From Tillus elongatus (Eukaryota > Arthropoda > Insecta > Coleoptera > Cleridae), in assembly GCA_964006375.1 (NCBI GenBank), contig OZ023262.1:200904778-200968777 (forward strand): 64,000 nucleotides of DNA, in the 5' to 3' direction. Under the pieces are notes generated by a model. It did not search any database, had not been told where the DNA came from, and saw only the letters and a program-made list of their open reading frames with translations. This document shows positions 50,323-63,160 of this stretch, piece by piece (position 1 is the first letter of the stretch; each line of letters begins with the position of its first letter). Position numbers and translations under genes: made by a program.

Positions 50323-53300
50323 TCAGTCTATAGGAGTTGGAAGGAGACACAACTTTGAGGCAGCACGCTTGTAGACACCAGTTGAAGTCTGAATGGTAGC
50401 TACACGCACGATTCCATCACTCCCAGGATGAACTTCAACAATTCTACCTAACAACCATTTGTTAGGAGGTAAATTATCATTCTTGATCAAAACTAACATT
50501 CCAGCTTTCAATGGATTTTCTTGCTTGGTCCATTTGTTGCGTTGCTGTAGACTGCTCAAATAATCACGTGACCATCTACGCCAAAAACTTTGGACAAGTT
50601 GCTGAACAAGCTGGAATCTGTTGAGTCTATTGACTGGAACTGACAGAACATTTAAGTCTGGCACAGCAACAATCTGTTTCCCAATCAGGAAATGCGATGG
50701 GGTGAGTGCAGACAGGTCATTTGGATCGGATGACATGGGGTACAAAGGACGGGAATTGATAACAGATTCCACCTGAACCACAACAGAGGAGAATTCCTCG
50801 TAGGTGAAAATAGTATCACCAACTACTTTCAATAAATGTCGTTTAACAGATTTTATATTGGACTCCCAGAGTCCACCAAAATGTGGAGATGAAGCAGGAA
50901 TGAATTTCCATATGATATTTAGATCAGCACAAGAACGTACAATTTCGTCCTTAGAGTTTGAAAAGAAAATTTTGAGTTCGTTTAATGAGCGAGATGCTCC
51001 CAACAAATTTGTCCCATTATCTGACCATATTTCTTTTGGAAGTCCTCTACGAGACGTAAATCGTTTAAAACAGGCCATAAAATTCTGAGTGGTCAAATCT
51101 GTGACTACTTCCAAGTGAATGGCCTTCACCGAGAAGCAGATGAAAAGACAGATGTATGCTTTGTATTTTTTCGAACCAGGGCCCTTTCTATCCTTGAGTA
51201 TAAAAGGACCCATATAATCCACACCGGTAACTGTGAATGGTATCATATCTGTGACACGATTAGTTGGTAGGTCAGCCATATAGGTGTTACAAGTTTTTGG
51301 ATTGTACCGAAAACATTTTAAACAATTTCTGACAATCTGTTTTGCAATAGTCATGCCTCCTGTTGGCCAATATACTTGCCTAACAGTATTTAATAGCAAC
51401 TGAGGACCGGCATGAAGCAACCGTAAATGTTCATGCATGAGGATTAAATATGTGATACGATGCTTACCATCAAGTAGCAGAGGATGTTTTGATTCATATT
51501 TTAATTTTGAATTTTTTAATCTTCCCCCAACCCTAAGCAACTGATCTTCATCAATGAATGGACTGAGCCCTTTCAAATTGTTATTTAACTTGGTGTATAG
51601 CTTATTTTTTCGAATTTCTGCATATTCGATAGGAAATGATTCCACCTGGCTCAATTTAATAAGCCTTTTCATGGCATTATCCAGTTCATCAACCTTTATA
51701 GGGCCAGTAGTTCTCAAATCCCTTGCCTTTCTAGCATTTGAGCAGAATCTAAAACAATAAGCGACAACATATTTCAATTTAGTCAAATTGGAGAATCGAT
51801 CAAATATATTGATACTCTCTGTTGACGTCACAGTTAAGACAACCTTCTCCCGTTTCATTTCTGGAATTTTCATAGATGGTTGAAATTTATAAACATGAAT
51901 ATTCTTATTGAATGATGCAAGCCATGGAGGTCCTGACCACCATAAATCTGAGTGGATAAGGTCATTCGGAAAGATGCCTCTGGAACACAAATCAGCAGGA
52001 TTTTCCTTTGTTCCCACATGATTCCACCTAAAATTTGAAGTTATTTCTTGTATCTCACTAACTCTGTTTGCAACAAATGTCTGTAGGCGATTGGATTCTG
52101 TGTGTATCCAATGCAAACACACCAACGAATCTGTCCACAGAAAACAATCAACGTCTTGAAATTTAATTGCATTTAGAACAAGTCTTAATAATCTTGCCAA
52201 CAATAGGGCACTACATAATTCAAGGCGTGGTATCGTAATCAACTTTAATGGAGACACTTTAGTTTTTGAACAGAGAAGAGATACTTGCACATTTTCAAAT
52301 TTATCTAAACTTCTCAAGTAGATACAACAACCATACGCATCTGTTGATGCATCACAGAATCCATGAATTTGTACTGTCTTCATATTTTGTATTACCACTT
52401 GTCTTTGTAAATTTAATTCGTTAAGACATGGTAAATTAGACTGATAATAATGCCATTTCAATTGGAGATCAGATGGGATCATATCATCCCAGTCTAATTT
52501 TAAAGTCCATAACCTTTGGATCATTATCTTTGCTATTATTATGCAAGGTCCCACCAATCCTAATGGATCATAAATTTTTGCAATATCTGAAAGAATTCCC
52601 CTTTTTGTACATTTAAATTCAATATGTCTGGGTATTTCATATGATAATATATCATTTTTCGAAGACCATTGAATTCCAAGTGTTTTATAAGTGTCATTTT
52701 CACCCAGCTTCAGTACACTTATAGGGTCATCATCAACTTCCAAATTATCAAGAATTGCTCTACTATTAGATCTCCATTTACGGAGCTGAAAACCTGCAGA
52801 GCCTAAAATTTTTGAAATTTCTCCACACATCTCAACTGCTTCACTTTCACTTTTGAATCCTGTGATTAGGTCATCTACATACATATCATGTGAAATTATC
52901 TTAGAAGCAATTGGCGCCTTGAATTCATAAATGTCTGCTAAGACTTTAATACATTTAATAGCAAGATATGGTGCTGAACGTGTGCCATATGTTACCGTAT
53001 TTAAAGTATATATTTTGAAATCATCATTAGGATTATTCCTCCAGACAATTCTTTGAAGAGGCTTATCATCCTCATGAATCAATATCTGACGATACATTTT
53101 GCTTATGTCAGATGTTACTACATAGTTATGCATACGAAATCTAAGTAAAATATTTACAATATCATTCTGGATTGGCGGTCCAGTATGTTGAATGTCGTTC
53201 AATGAATACAGAGAATCTGTTGGAGCAGATCCATCAAAAACTACTCTCAACTTAGTTGTGACACTCTCTTCTCGCAGTACGGCATGGTGCGGCAAGAAGT

Positions 53301-55515
53301 ATGAAATTGAGTTGAATTCTTCATAATTAGGTATCACAGACATATGACCTAAGTCTAAATATTCACTCATGAATGAAACATACTCGTTTCTCAAATTTGG
53401 ATGGTTTTTGAATTTATTTTCTAAATTTAACATTCGTTTGATAGCAATTTCCTTTGAACTACCAAGGAGGTCTCTAGACAATTTAAGCGGAATTCTTACA
53501 ACAAATCGACCATCTTCATTTCGCACGACTGTATCATGAAAAAACTTCTCACATTCTAAATCATCTTGAGATATAAATGATTTTACTTCACATTCTTCCA
53601 TTTCCCAGAATTTGTGAAGATCGCTGTGCAATTCTGACATTTCAGATGATTGAAAATAACAATGAGTTTGTTCCTGGTCTTTATTAACTTGTCCCGAAAC
53701 AATATATCCAAATTTAGTATTCTGTAATAAAGGCATGTTCTTTCCCATCCGCAGTGTTTCTTTACTCATTAAGTTCCAAAAGTGACCACCACCTATTAAT
53801 AGATCAATCCTTCGTGGGACAGCAAAATCTGGATTGGCCAGTTTTATATCCTGAGGTATTTTCCAGGTAGATATATCTATCCCAGATGAGGGTAAGAATT
53901 CTGTTATTGTAGGAATAACGAAACATGTCAATTTTACTTTGAAATTATTATGAATTGAATTTGCAGTAACATAACATTTAGTGGATATAGTAGACGATGA
54001 GTTATTCAAGCCAAGTACTGCAAGTTTAGCCTTAAAATTTTGCAATTTCAAAGAATCTACTAAACTGCTTGTAATAAAGTTCGACTGTGATCCACTGTCT
54101 AGCAATGCATAACATATTTGAAAGTTCCCATCTGAATCTTCAATTTGAACTTTCACAGTAGAAAGTAAAACACTAGCTGAATTTTCCTTAACAGACAGTG
54201 AAATATTCTGTTCGTTTGTATTCTGAAGATTTACCGTCTCATTTTCATTAGAGCTAGTATCGTGCATCTTCATTACAGCCTCATGATGCAAGAGCTTATG
54301 ATGAGGTTGATTACAAACTTCACATCTAATTTTAGATCGACATTTTTGAAATACGTGTCCTGTACAAAGACAATTTTCACACAATTTTAAGGTCATCACC
54401 TTCTCTTTCCTAGCAGCACATGATAAGTTTGCAAACTCTCTGCAAGAATAAATTAAATGAGGTCCTTTACAAAAATTACATTTCGCTTTAACATTACTTA
54501 ACATGGCAACATTTTTTTGCCTCTTCCGAGGATCATAAATTCTGTTTGAATTATAATTTTCATTATACTCAATTGTTTCCAGCATATTAGCTCTATCATA
54601 TAAGAAACTTGTCAGCTCATCAATTGTAGGCATGTCACCATTATATTTTTGTTTTTCCCACTCGACTGCAGTATTCTTATCAAATTTAGTAAAAACAATT
54701 GCTATTAAAAGAGGATCCCAATTTGTTGTGTCAACATTAAGTGATTGAAGACATCTTAAATGTTTAGAAATAGAATCAGACAATTGTCGTAAGTTTCTGA
54801 CATGCTCTTTATGAATCGAATCCAAATTCAATAACCCCTTAATGTGATGTTTAACTAATAACTGTCTATTATCAAATCGATTACATATTAAATCCCATGC
54901 AGTTTGATAATTAACTGCCGAAAATTCTAACGATGCAATTACCTTTATAGCATCACCACTCAAGGATGCACGCAAATAATGATATTTTTGAATATTATTA
55001 ATCGAAGGATTCACGTGAATCAAGGATAGAAAGGTATCCCTATATTCTAGCCACTCATTGTAATGGCCAGTGAATTTAGGGAGCTCGATACTAGGAAGCT
55101 TAATTTGATTAGATATATTGTTATTATCAGACTGCGAGCTTGACAAATTACTTTTAATACTTTGCTGATCTCCAGCATTTTGAACGTTGGGAGACATACT
55201 TGTTTTTTCAATTATAACCATGGCCATTGCCATGCATTCCATGTATTTTTGATTAAAAGCATCACGCTCAGCATACTGAGCTTCCAAATTTTCTTCCTCA
55301 CATTCAATTTCAATACATGTTTGAACATTTTCAAACTCATCCCCAGTTTTCTCCACTTTTTGAACCCTTAATTTAAGTTCCGCAAATTGATTATCAGTGA
55401 TTTCTTCATTAGCATCATAATTCAATTTAAGTGATTGAACAAACTGAGAAAAATTTGTTAATTTATGTTTGATATTACCCCTTTTACGGGTTAAAACAGT
55501 TAATTCTTCTCCCAT
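50323..55515 (-). CDS. BEL/Pao Gag-Pol polyprotein, 1730 aa
   Basis: One uninterrupted frame encodes all parts. A DUF1759-type Gag region (around 140-290) has LPKFTGHYNEWLEYRDTF. Cys/His-rich knuckles lie at about 345-410 (CNFCKGPH, CENCLCTGHVFQKC, CEVCNQPHH). The aspartic protease has LLDSGSQSNFIT (about 470). The RT (about 720-940) has TSDISKMYRQI and the catalytic MYVDD (about 877). The RNase H/A17-type region has GFCDASTDAYG (about 1052). The integrase has an HHCC-like finger (HEHLRLLHAG, CLKCFRYN), VDYMGPF, SDNGTN and GGLWESNIK, giving Asp, Asp and Glu with 51 residues between the last two, a long spacing known in BEL elements. A DUF5641-like tail (WLLGRIVEVHPGSDG) closes it. The length is normal for the superfamily. 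No stop or frameshift was found, so it may be functional. Confidence 0.95.
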   Translation of the reverse strand: MGEELTVLTRKRGNIKHKLTNFSQFVQSLKLNYDANEEITDNQFAELKLRVQKVEKTGDEFENVQTCIEIECEEENLEAQYAERDAFNQKYMECMAMAMVIIEKTSMSPNVQNAGDQQSIKSNLSSSQSDNNNISNQIKLPSIELPKFTGHYNEWLEYRDTFLSLIHVNPSINNIQKYHYLRASLSGDAIKVIASLEFSAVNYQTAWDLICNRFDNRQLLVKHHIKGLLNLDSIHKEHVRNLRQLSDSISKHLRCLQSLNVDTTNWDPLLIAIVFTKFDKNTAVEWEKQKYNGDMPTIDELTSFLYDRANMLETIEYNENYNSNRIYDPRKRQKNVAMLSNVKAKCNFCKGPHLIYSCREFANLSCAARKEKVMTLKLCENCLCTGHVFQKCRSKIRCEVCNQPHHKLLHHEAVMKMHDTSSNENETVNLQNTNEQNISLSVKENSASVLLSTVKVQIEDSDGNFQICYALLDSGSQSNFITSSLVDSLKLQNFKAKLAVLGLNNSSSTISTKCYVTANSIHNNFKVKLTCFVIPTITEFLPSSGIDISTWKIPQDIKLANPDFAVPRRIDLLIGGGHFWNLMSKETLRMGKNMPLLQNTKFGYIVSGQVNKDQEQTHCYFQSSEMSELHSDLHKFWEMEECEVKSFISQDDLECEKFFHDTVVRNEDGRFVVRIPLKLSRDLLGSSKEIAIKRMLNLENKFKNHPNLRNEYVSFMSEYLDLGHMSVIPNYEEFNSISYFLPHHAVLREESVTTKLRVVFDGSAPTDSLYSLNDIQHTGPPIQNDIVNILLRFRMHNYVVTSDISKMYRQILIHEDDKPLQRIVWRNNPNDDFKIYTLNTVTYGTRSAPYLAIKCIKVLADIYEFKAPIASKIISHDMYVDDLITGFKSESEAVEMCGEISKILGSAGFQLRKWRSNSRAILDNLEVDDDPISVLKLGENDTYKTLGIQWSSKNDILSYEIPRHIEFKCTKRGILSDIAKIYDPLGLVGPCIIIAKIMIQRLWTLKLDWDDMIPSDLQLKWHYYQSNLPCLNELNLQRQVVIQNMKTVQIHGFCDASTDAYGCCIYLRSLDKFENVQVSLLCSKTKVSPLKLITIPRLELCSALLLARLLRLVLNAIKFQDVDCFLWTDSLVCLHWIHTESNRLQTFVANRVSEIQEITSNFRWNHVGTKENPADLCSRGIFPNDLIHSDLWWSGPPWLASFNKNIHVYKFQPSMKIPEMKREKVVLTVTSTESINIFDRFSNLTKLKYVVAYCFRFCSNARKARDLRTTGPIKVDELDNAMKRLIKLSQVESFPIEYAEIRKNKLYTKLNNNLKGLSPFIDEDQLLRVGGRLKNSKLKYESKHPLLLDGKHRITYLILMHEHLRLLHAGPQLLLNTVRQVYWPTGGMTIAKQIVRNCLKCFRYNPKTCNTYMADLPTNRVTDMIPFTVTGVDYMGPFILKDRKGPGSKKYKAYICLFICFSVKAIHLEVVTDLTTQNFMACFKRFTSRRGLPKEIWSDNGTNLLGASRSLNELKIFFSNSKDEIVRSCADLNIIWKFIPASSPHFGGLWESNIKSVKRHLLKVVGDTIFTYEEFSSVVVQVESVINSRPLYPMSSDPNDLSALTPSHFLIGKQIVAVPDLNVLSVPVNRLNRFQLVQQLVQSFWRRWSRDYLSSLQQRNKWTKQENPLKAGMLVLIKNDNLPPNKWLLGRIVEVHPGSDGIVRVATIQTSTGVYKRAASKLCLLPTPID

Positions 55516-55936
55516 TATGTTTCAAATAAATCAAGAATCAACAATATTAGGAGGAAATTGGATAATAAAAAATGAAATGAGTGTGAAAGGAATGGAACTC
55601 ACCCAAATCATATATATTCTTCTACAGTAGTTCACCAATACCACGTTGAAATTTCAACCTTAAGCACCTGGGCAGGAGACAAGAATCAATCAAATTACTC
55701 TTTTCCATGCAAGTTTACCAATACGATGGTTAAATCTAGACCTTCGGGTAAACAGCTGAACTTGGAAAGTTTAAAGCTTTCTTCTCCAGGCAAATTTGCA
55801 ATACGGCGTTGAAATTCTAAACTTGGGTTAACCACGTGGATAGAAGACATGAACTAATTAATAATCGACACAAATTCCATAAACTGCCGCTTGATCCAAT
55901 ACAAATTTCACTGCTTGAATCCGTCTCGATGGACCA
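55516..55936 (-). other. BEL leader and primer-binding region
   Basis: Between the 5' LTR and the ORF. The minus strand reads TGGTCCATCGAGACGGAT immediately inside the LTR, the place and TGG start expected for a tRNA primer-binding site; the tRNA was not identified. Three loosely similar segments (CAATACCACGTTGAAATTTC, CAATACGATGGTTAAATC, CAATACGGCGTTGAAATTC on plus) form a degenerate leader repeat. Confidence 0.6.
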
Positions 55937-57349
<1,413 letters not shown>

Positions 57350-57395
57350 ATAACTAGATGTCTATAAGGCTAGATGTATTCTCACAACAATTAGA

Positions 57396-57432
57396 ACCGC
57401 AGACCGGTTTCGCTCTAATTAGAGCTCGTCAG
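57396..57432 (-). ncRNA. Hammerhead ribozyme core
   Basis: Minus strand: CTGACGA (57426-57432), stem II GCTCT(AATT)AGAGC (57412-57425), GAAA (57408-57411), and stem III ACCG(GTCTG)CGGT. All invariant core bases are present. Outside it, CAGCAATT can pair with AATTGTTG as a distal stem I, with an asymmetric internal loop next to the core. The predicted cleavage triplet is GUU. Confidence 0.75.
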
Positions 57433-57584
57433 TACGGCATACCAATTGCTGTGAAAATACACCTATAAAGTAATACGGCTATAGTAGCCAGACTTTCAAC
57501 ACTCAGTGAGTGGTGAACGTGTCGCCACCTAGTTGCGGAACCTAGTAGTATGTTGTCACGCCAGTTTCAAATAACACAAAGTAT

Positions 57585-58330
57585 TGTTACAAAGCACTTC
57601 AATAGATGTAGATGCGGTGTTGCCACACCTCCAGAACTTCCCCAACATCTGAGAAATTTTGCACAATCTGGCAACACCACCTCCCCCGGGGGGCGCCTGG
57701 GGTGACCCCCCACAGGCGAAGTCTCAACCCTCTAGGACCAAAAATAACGAAGTTACCAACTTGTACCCCGTCGGAACGGATAACTGAGGTCTGCGCATTC
57801 CGAACAGCCTGTATATAGACCCTGTATACGCAGAGACCACTTACACCCTGTATACGCAGAGAGATCTTATAGTACGAGAAACACCTCTTGTGTAACATAG
57901 GAGTGATGACCACATTTGGATCATCCTGTATATACATCCTCCTGTATACACACGGGGCCGATCTATATTCACAGAGTCTTCTAGCAAAAGAGGGTCCTGG
58001 AATATTCTGGAATGGAAGGCTCGCGAAACAAGGTAGAAGGTACGACGTGTATATAAAGACGAAAGCAAGCCAGGGCAGTTCAGTTCAGTTAGAGAATGTG
58101 GAAGTGACTCGAAGAAGCAGTAACTAGTGTGAAGTGTTATAGAGTAGCGACTGTAGTTTCAGTGTATTAGTGACTTTTGTCCAAATTAGTGATTGTAAGG
58201 CCAGATAAACTAAGTGTTTTGTGAGAGATACATTCTAGAACTTTTATTGTATCCATATTTAGAGAGTAAATAAAGTTGTTTTGTTAAAATTAAAAGTCTC
58301 ACTTATCCAGAACCCGGAGAAAACGCAACA
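57585..58330 (+). repeat. Solo LTR, probably Ty3/gypsy type, 4-bp target duplication
   Basis: It starts TGTTACAAAG and ends AACGCAACA, flanked by GTAT on both sides (57581-57584 and 58331-58334). A TATATAAA box lies at 58050-58057, with a CAGTTCAGTTCAGTT initiator-like stretch some 25 bp downstream, and AATAAA near 58268. No internal region remains, so the element recombined out between its LTRs. It lies in a hammerhead monomer: outside the LTR the monomer sequence is continuous. Confidence 0.85.
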
Positions 58331-58691
58331 GTATTAAAAAATATAGAGACTCTATACAACCAACTAACAATTTAATAAATTGTCAACCCTAGCCCATTTC
58401 TACCCTAATATAGGGACAAAGTATGTAAGCTAGATGCATTCTCACAACAATTAGAACCGTAGACCGGTTTCGCTCTAATTAGAACTATTAGGGTAGAAAT
58501 GGGCCAGGGCTGACAATTTTTTAAATTGTTAGTTGGTTGTATACAACATTTTGTTATTTGGAGCAGGCGTGACAACATACTACTTGGTTCCGCAACTAGG
58601 TGGCGACACGCTCACCATTCAGTGTTGAAAAGCTGGCTACTATAGCCTTGTTACTTTATAGGTGTATTTTCGCAGCATTTGGTATGCCGTA

Positions 58692-58729
58692 CTGACGAGC
58701 TCTAATTAGAGCGAAACCGGTCTACGGTT
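58692..58729 (+). ncRNA. Hammerhead ribozyme core
   Basis: CTGACGA (58692-58698), a perfect 5-bp stem II GCTCT(AATT)AGAGC (58699-58712), GAAA (58713-58716), and stem III ACCG(GTCTA)CGGT ending at 58728. T at 58729 would be the base before the cleavage point. This is the cleanest plus-strand copy. Confidence 0.75.
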
Positions 58730-59000
58730 CTAATTGTTGTGAGAATGCATCTAGTCTTACATACTTTGTCCCTATATTAGGGTAAAATGGGCCAGGGCTG
58801 ACAATTTATTAAATTGTTAGTTGGTTGTATACAGTCTCTATTTTTTTAACACTTTGTGTTATTTGGAGCTGGCGTGACAACATACTACTTGGTTCCGCAA
58901 CTAGGTGGCGACACGCTCACCACTCACTTAGTGTTGAAAGGCTGGCTACTATAGGCGTATTACTTTATAGGTGTATTTTCTCAGCAATTGGTATGCCGTA

Positions 59001-59038
59001 CTGACGAGCTCTTATTAAAGCGAAACCGGTCTACGGTT
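59001..59038 (+). ncRNA. Hammerhead ribozyme core, stem II weakened
   Basis: CTGACGA at 59001-59007 and GAAACCGG with an intact stem III. Stem II is GCTCT(TATT)AAAGC with one mismatch. The upstream TCTCAGCAATT can pair with AATTGTTGTGAGA downstream as distal stem I. Confidence 0.65.
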
Positions 59039-59245
59039 CTAATTGTTGTGAGAATGCACCTAGCCTTACATACTTTGTCCCTATATTGGGGTAGAATTGG
59101 GCTATGGCTGACAATTTATTAAATTGTTAGTTGGTTGTATACAGTCTCTATATTTTTTAACACTTTGTGTTATTTGGAGCTGGCGTGACAACATACTACT
59201 TGGTTCCGCAACTAGGGGGCGACACGCTCACCACTCACTTAGACT

Positions 59246-59561
59246 AGATGTCTAGTCAAGCTTCTTCAGTTTTACTTCCAAATCGTCAATACGTGTGGAA
59301 GTATGGTATCGATGACAGAAATGAAAAAATAATGTTTTAGCTTAAACGTCGTAAAAAGTGTTACAACATATAAAAACATGATTTGGGAACGAACTTTTTT
59401 TTGTCTGTCGGTCTGTATGCCTGCCTGTTAGTACCCATGGTAACTCTAGAACGAACTGAGATATCGTCTTGAAATTTGGTATACAATTAGGACCCGACCA
59501 ACGAATGGTTGGAAATGTTTTTGGGTAAAATCGCTCACGGGATGAATGGGGTGTGATATGG
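59246..59561. other. Repeat remnant related to 62180-62350
   Basis: TCTGTCGGTCTGTATGCCTG and GAACGAACTGAGATATCGTC recur in related form at about 62221-62290. No gene. Confidence 0.45.
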
Positions 59562-59640
59562 TAAAAATTGACATTTTTGCGGTAAAAATTGACATTTTTG
59601 CGGTAAAAATTGACATTTTTGCGGTAAAAATTTACTTTGT
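59562..59640. repeat. 21-bp tandem repeat, ~3.7 copies
   Basis: GGTAAAAATTGACATTTTTG plus C is repeated nearly perfectly; the last copy is diverged. Confidence 0.9.
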
Positions 59641-59847
59641 TGCGTTAAACTTGTAGTAGGTATAAAGAGTGGGGTATTTGCGTGTGTAAGAATCAAGGAG
59701 TGTGCGCGTGTTGTGACGCAGCAGTGTCCTCAACAGGTGAAGGGACGTAATGTAGAAATGGAACGGATGTGCGGTATAGAGGGAGGGTCGTGTCTCCCTT
59801 CCGTTAGTGGGACTCGAACTTTCAAATAAAGACTGACTGCATATAAT

Positions 59848-60560
59848 TACGTTACCTGACAAAAGCTGGAGTTTATAAATTGGCTTGTTCACATTGTAAC
59901 GCAATCTACATAGGTCAAACTTCTAGAAATTTTAACACCCGATACAAAGAATATATTTCTGCATTTAGAAATAGCCACGCTGACAAATCTACATTTGCAA
60001 AACATATTATTGATACAGAACATAGACGTGAATACATTTTTATAATGACAAACGTAAAGTAGACTTTTTTGAAGCTTTAGAAGTCAAAAAGCACACACAC
60101 GGCAATAGCTACCTTGTTTTAAACAAGCAAACTGATTTAATGAATTCTTCTTTCTTGGATATTCTTCTTTCTAATCAAATAAGTCAAAGAAAATAAATTT
60201 AACTATTCTTTCAAAAAAGTTGTAATAAGATAATGAGTTGATGTATGTCAATAATTTCTTTATATAGTGACTGATTTTATACTGTTATTGTTTAGTTATT
60301 TTATTGTTATAACTGTTATCATAGTTATTATAGGCTAGTTCTATTTTATGTTAAATATTGACATACATCACGTAGACATTTTGAAAGCCTCATCTGTCAT
60401 CTGTGTTTCATTTTATTTTCAATTTGATAATTTTTTTTTATCAAAACATTATATCATAACATAGCAACGGATCTTTATTTGTAGTTGCCATGATTACGTA
60501 CTAATTCAATTTTAATCTGTCTGAGAATGCTGTCAAGCAGCGAAACTAGTCACAGAAACG
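59848..60560 (+). pseudogene. Penelope-like element GIY-YIG endonuclease and 3' tail
   Basis: The frame reads LTKAGVYKLACSHCNAIYIG, QTSRNFNTRYKEY, KSTFAKHIIDTEHRR and then, after a frame break near 60060, ALEVKKHTHGNSYLVLNKQT. This is the GIY-YIG endonuclease of Penelope-like retroelements: the CX2C upstream of the IYIGQT motif and the Arg in the following helix are visible. The upstream RT is absent, so only the 3' end remains. The following 3' region (to about 60555) is collinear with 7930-8410. It ends in a hammerhead-like motif at 60521-60550. It lies about 600 bp downstream of the hammerhead arrays, on the plus strand. Confidence 0.85.
60521..60550 (+). ncRNA. Hammerhead-like motif at a PLE 3' end, degenerate
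   Basis: CTGAGAA, then GCTG(TCAAG)CAGC and GAAAC. One invariant core base differs (CTGAGAA for CTGANGA), and one extra base precedes stem II. Confidence 0.4.
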
Positions 60561-60749
60561 TTGAAGAACATCCTAGAACTTCCAGAATTCATAAGGGCCA
60601 CTTGCTCCAGTTAGCTTACGCGCTGGCTAGGCCCTTCACCTACAAAAACGAAAACCAACAGTGAAGCCAGAGAAGTAGTCTCCAAGTCTGTATGTAGTAT
60701 GTTTCACCAAGGAAGGGCAACAACAATCAATGAATACCTGATTGTCTTT

Positions 60750-61560
<811 letters not shown>

Positions 61561-62099
61561 GGTTTATATAGCGGGCCGAACCCTCGAACCCGTTAGAGAT
61601 CTAACAGTATTGATACATAAAGTTTTAAGTTAATTACGAGAGTCTAATTGCAACCTTCGCAAACTCGACTAGTATAACGTTTTAGGGTTAACTAAATACA
61701 CACCTGCAGACTACTTATCTGGTTTTACTGTTGGTTTTCGCTTATGTAAATAAAGGATGTAGCCAGCGCGTAAGCTAACTGGAGCAAGTAGTCCTTCTGA
61801 ATACCAGATGTTCTAGATATTTTTGAACGCTTCTGTAACCGGTTTCGCTGCTTGACAGCATCCTCTGAGAATGACGATAATTTGGAAGGGCCAGTTGCTC
61901 CAGTTAGCTTACGCGCTGGGTACGTCCCTCATTTACAGAAACTAAAACCAACAATGAAGCCAAAGAAGTAATCTCCAATTTTGTATATAGTATGATACAG
62001 TTTTACCGAGTAAGGGCAACAACATTCAATGAGTTTCAGGGTTCGTTTTTTAGAAAACTTTCAATTACATCAACCATCCGGTATTCTGTGTTGAAATTA
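61561..62099. repeat. Repeat fragments shared with 60590-60740
   Basis: CAGTTAGCTTACGCGCTGG occurs at about 60616 and 61896, and its inverse (CCAGCGCGTAAGCTAACTGG) at about 61762. AGGGCAACAACA and CCAACAGTGAAGCCAGAGAA-type sequences are also shared. A minus-strand hammerhead-like relic (GCTGTCAAGCAGCGAAACC) lies at about 61839-61857, next to the PLE-type 3' end. Confidence 0.55.
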
Positions 62100-63160
62100 A
62101 ATTAGGGATAGAATGTGTGGAGGTGTAATATCGGTGACAGAAATTTCGAAACTTTGTTTTTCCAAAACGGCGTAAACAGTCCCAAAACACATAGAAAACT
62201 TGATTCTGGAACGATTTTTTTTTCTGTCGGCCTAACGGCCTGTACGTCTGTTAGTAGGCGCAATAACTTTCTAACGGATTGAGATATCATTTTTGCGTAC
62301 AGGAACACGAATATTTTTTGTAGTCAAGTTATGGACCCTAAATTCATTTCGTGAGAATGTCTTTCTGAGGATATTAAATTATCACAGCTATGAGGAAGCT
62401 ATGAATAAAGTTTCAACACCATTTTTTCTTGTCGTTCAGCGCCTATTAAAAATTGTATGTCCCCCGTACTAGCGAGGATCAGTATAACTTATCAGAACAT
62501 GATAAATGTAAGTAATATTTAACATTCAGAAGATTTTCGGCATGTAAGGAAGATAAAGGAAAATTTACAGTTGTCATAAAACTTTATCTTATTCAGTAAT
62601 AGACAAGCAAGAAAACGCTATTTGAAAATCTTATATGTAGCATTATCGATTGCTTAATAATTTTTAAAAAGTCTGGACGCAGCCAGTGCGTTATGGTACA
62701 ATTTTTATAAAGATCTTTCAAATACGAAAAATCCTCGAAAGTAAAGAAAATGTATCTTCCAAAACAATGAATTTGGTTTAAAGAAATTGTATACACATGT
62801 CACCTTTATTAAGTTTTTGTTATACACTTAAGCTAGTTTCTATTGATTAGGGGAAAATGAGTTTGTTAAAATTAGAAAGAAGTACGACCGGTTTTTTAGA
62901 TAAATCCCTTTTTCTTTGAAGCTAAAAAAAGCTAAATGTTAGTGCATGGTATATGCTATACATTATGAGCAACTTGCGTACCAAATTTGGTTAAATTATA
63001 TTTGCTATTTTTAAACATTTTCCGAAAGAAAATTTATTTAGAAAAGTAGTCTGATATTCTTGACTAACGAATATTTTAGCTACATTTCGTGATTTTAATA
63101 ACTTTTAAGTTAGCTTTGGCAAGAACGAAAACAATACACTTTTCATGAAAATATATGAAG
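62100..63160. other. Unassigned with one family-B terminus
   Basis: The family-B left terminus GGACGCAGCCAGTGCGTTAT is at about 62674-62693. No right partner was found before the SINE. No gene. Confidence 0.4.

Larger units (their letters stand above)
57350..58488 (-). repeat. Hammerhead-bearing ~310-bp tandem monomers, minus array
   Basis: Monomers run on the minus strand, with one complete hammerhead core at 57396-57432 and a truncated one at about 58461-58488. After removing the solo LTR at 57585-58330 and its duplication, the two cores lie about 317 bp apart. Shared segments include AACCTAGTAGTATGTTGTCA and AATTTAATAAATTGTCAACC. The array meets the plus-strand array head-on at about 58488. 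Confidence 0.85.
58489..59245 (+). repeat. Hammerhead-bearing ~310-bp tandem monomers, plus array
   Basis: About 2.4 monomers run on the plus strand. Hammerhead cores start at 58692 and 59001, a 309-bp period. Each monomer contains TTAGTTGGTTGTATACA, GGCGTGACAACATACTACTT and GGTGGCGACACGCTCACCA. No ORF. The array ends at about 59245. Confidence 0.88.
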
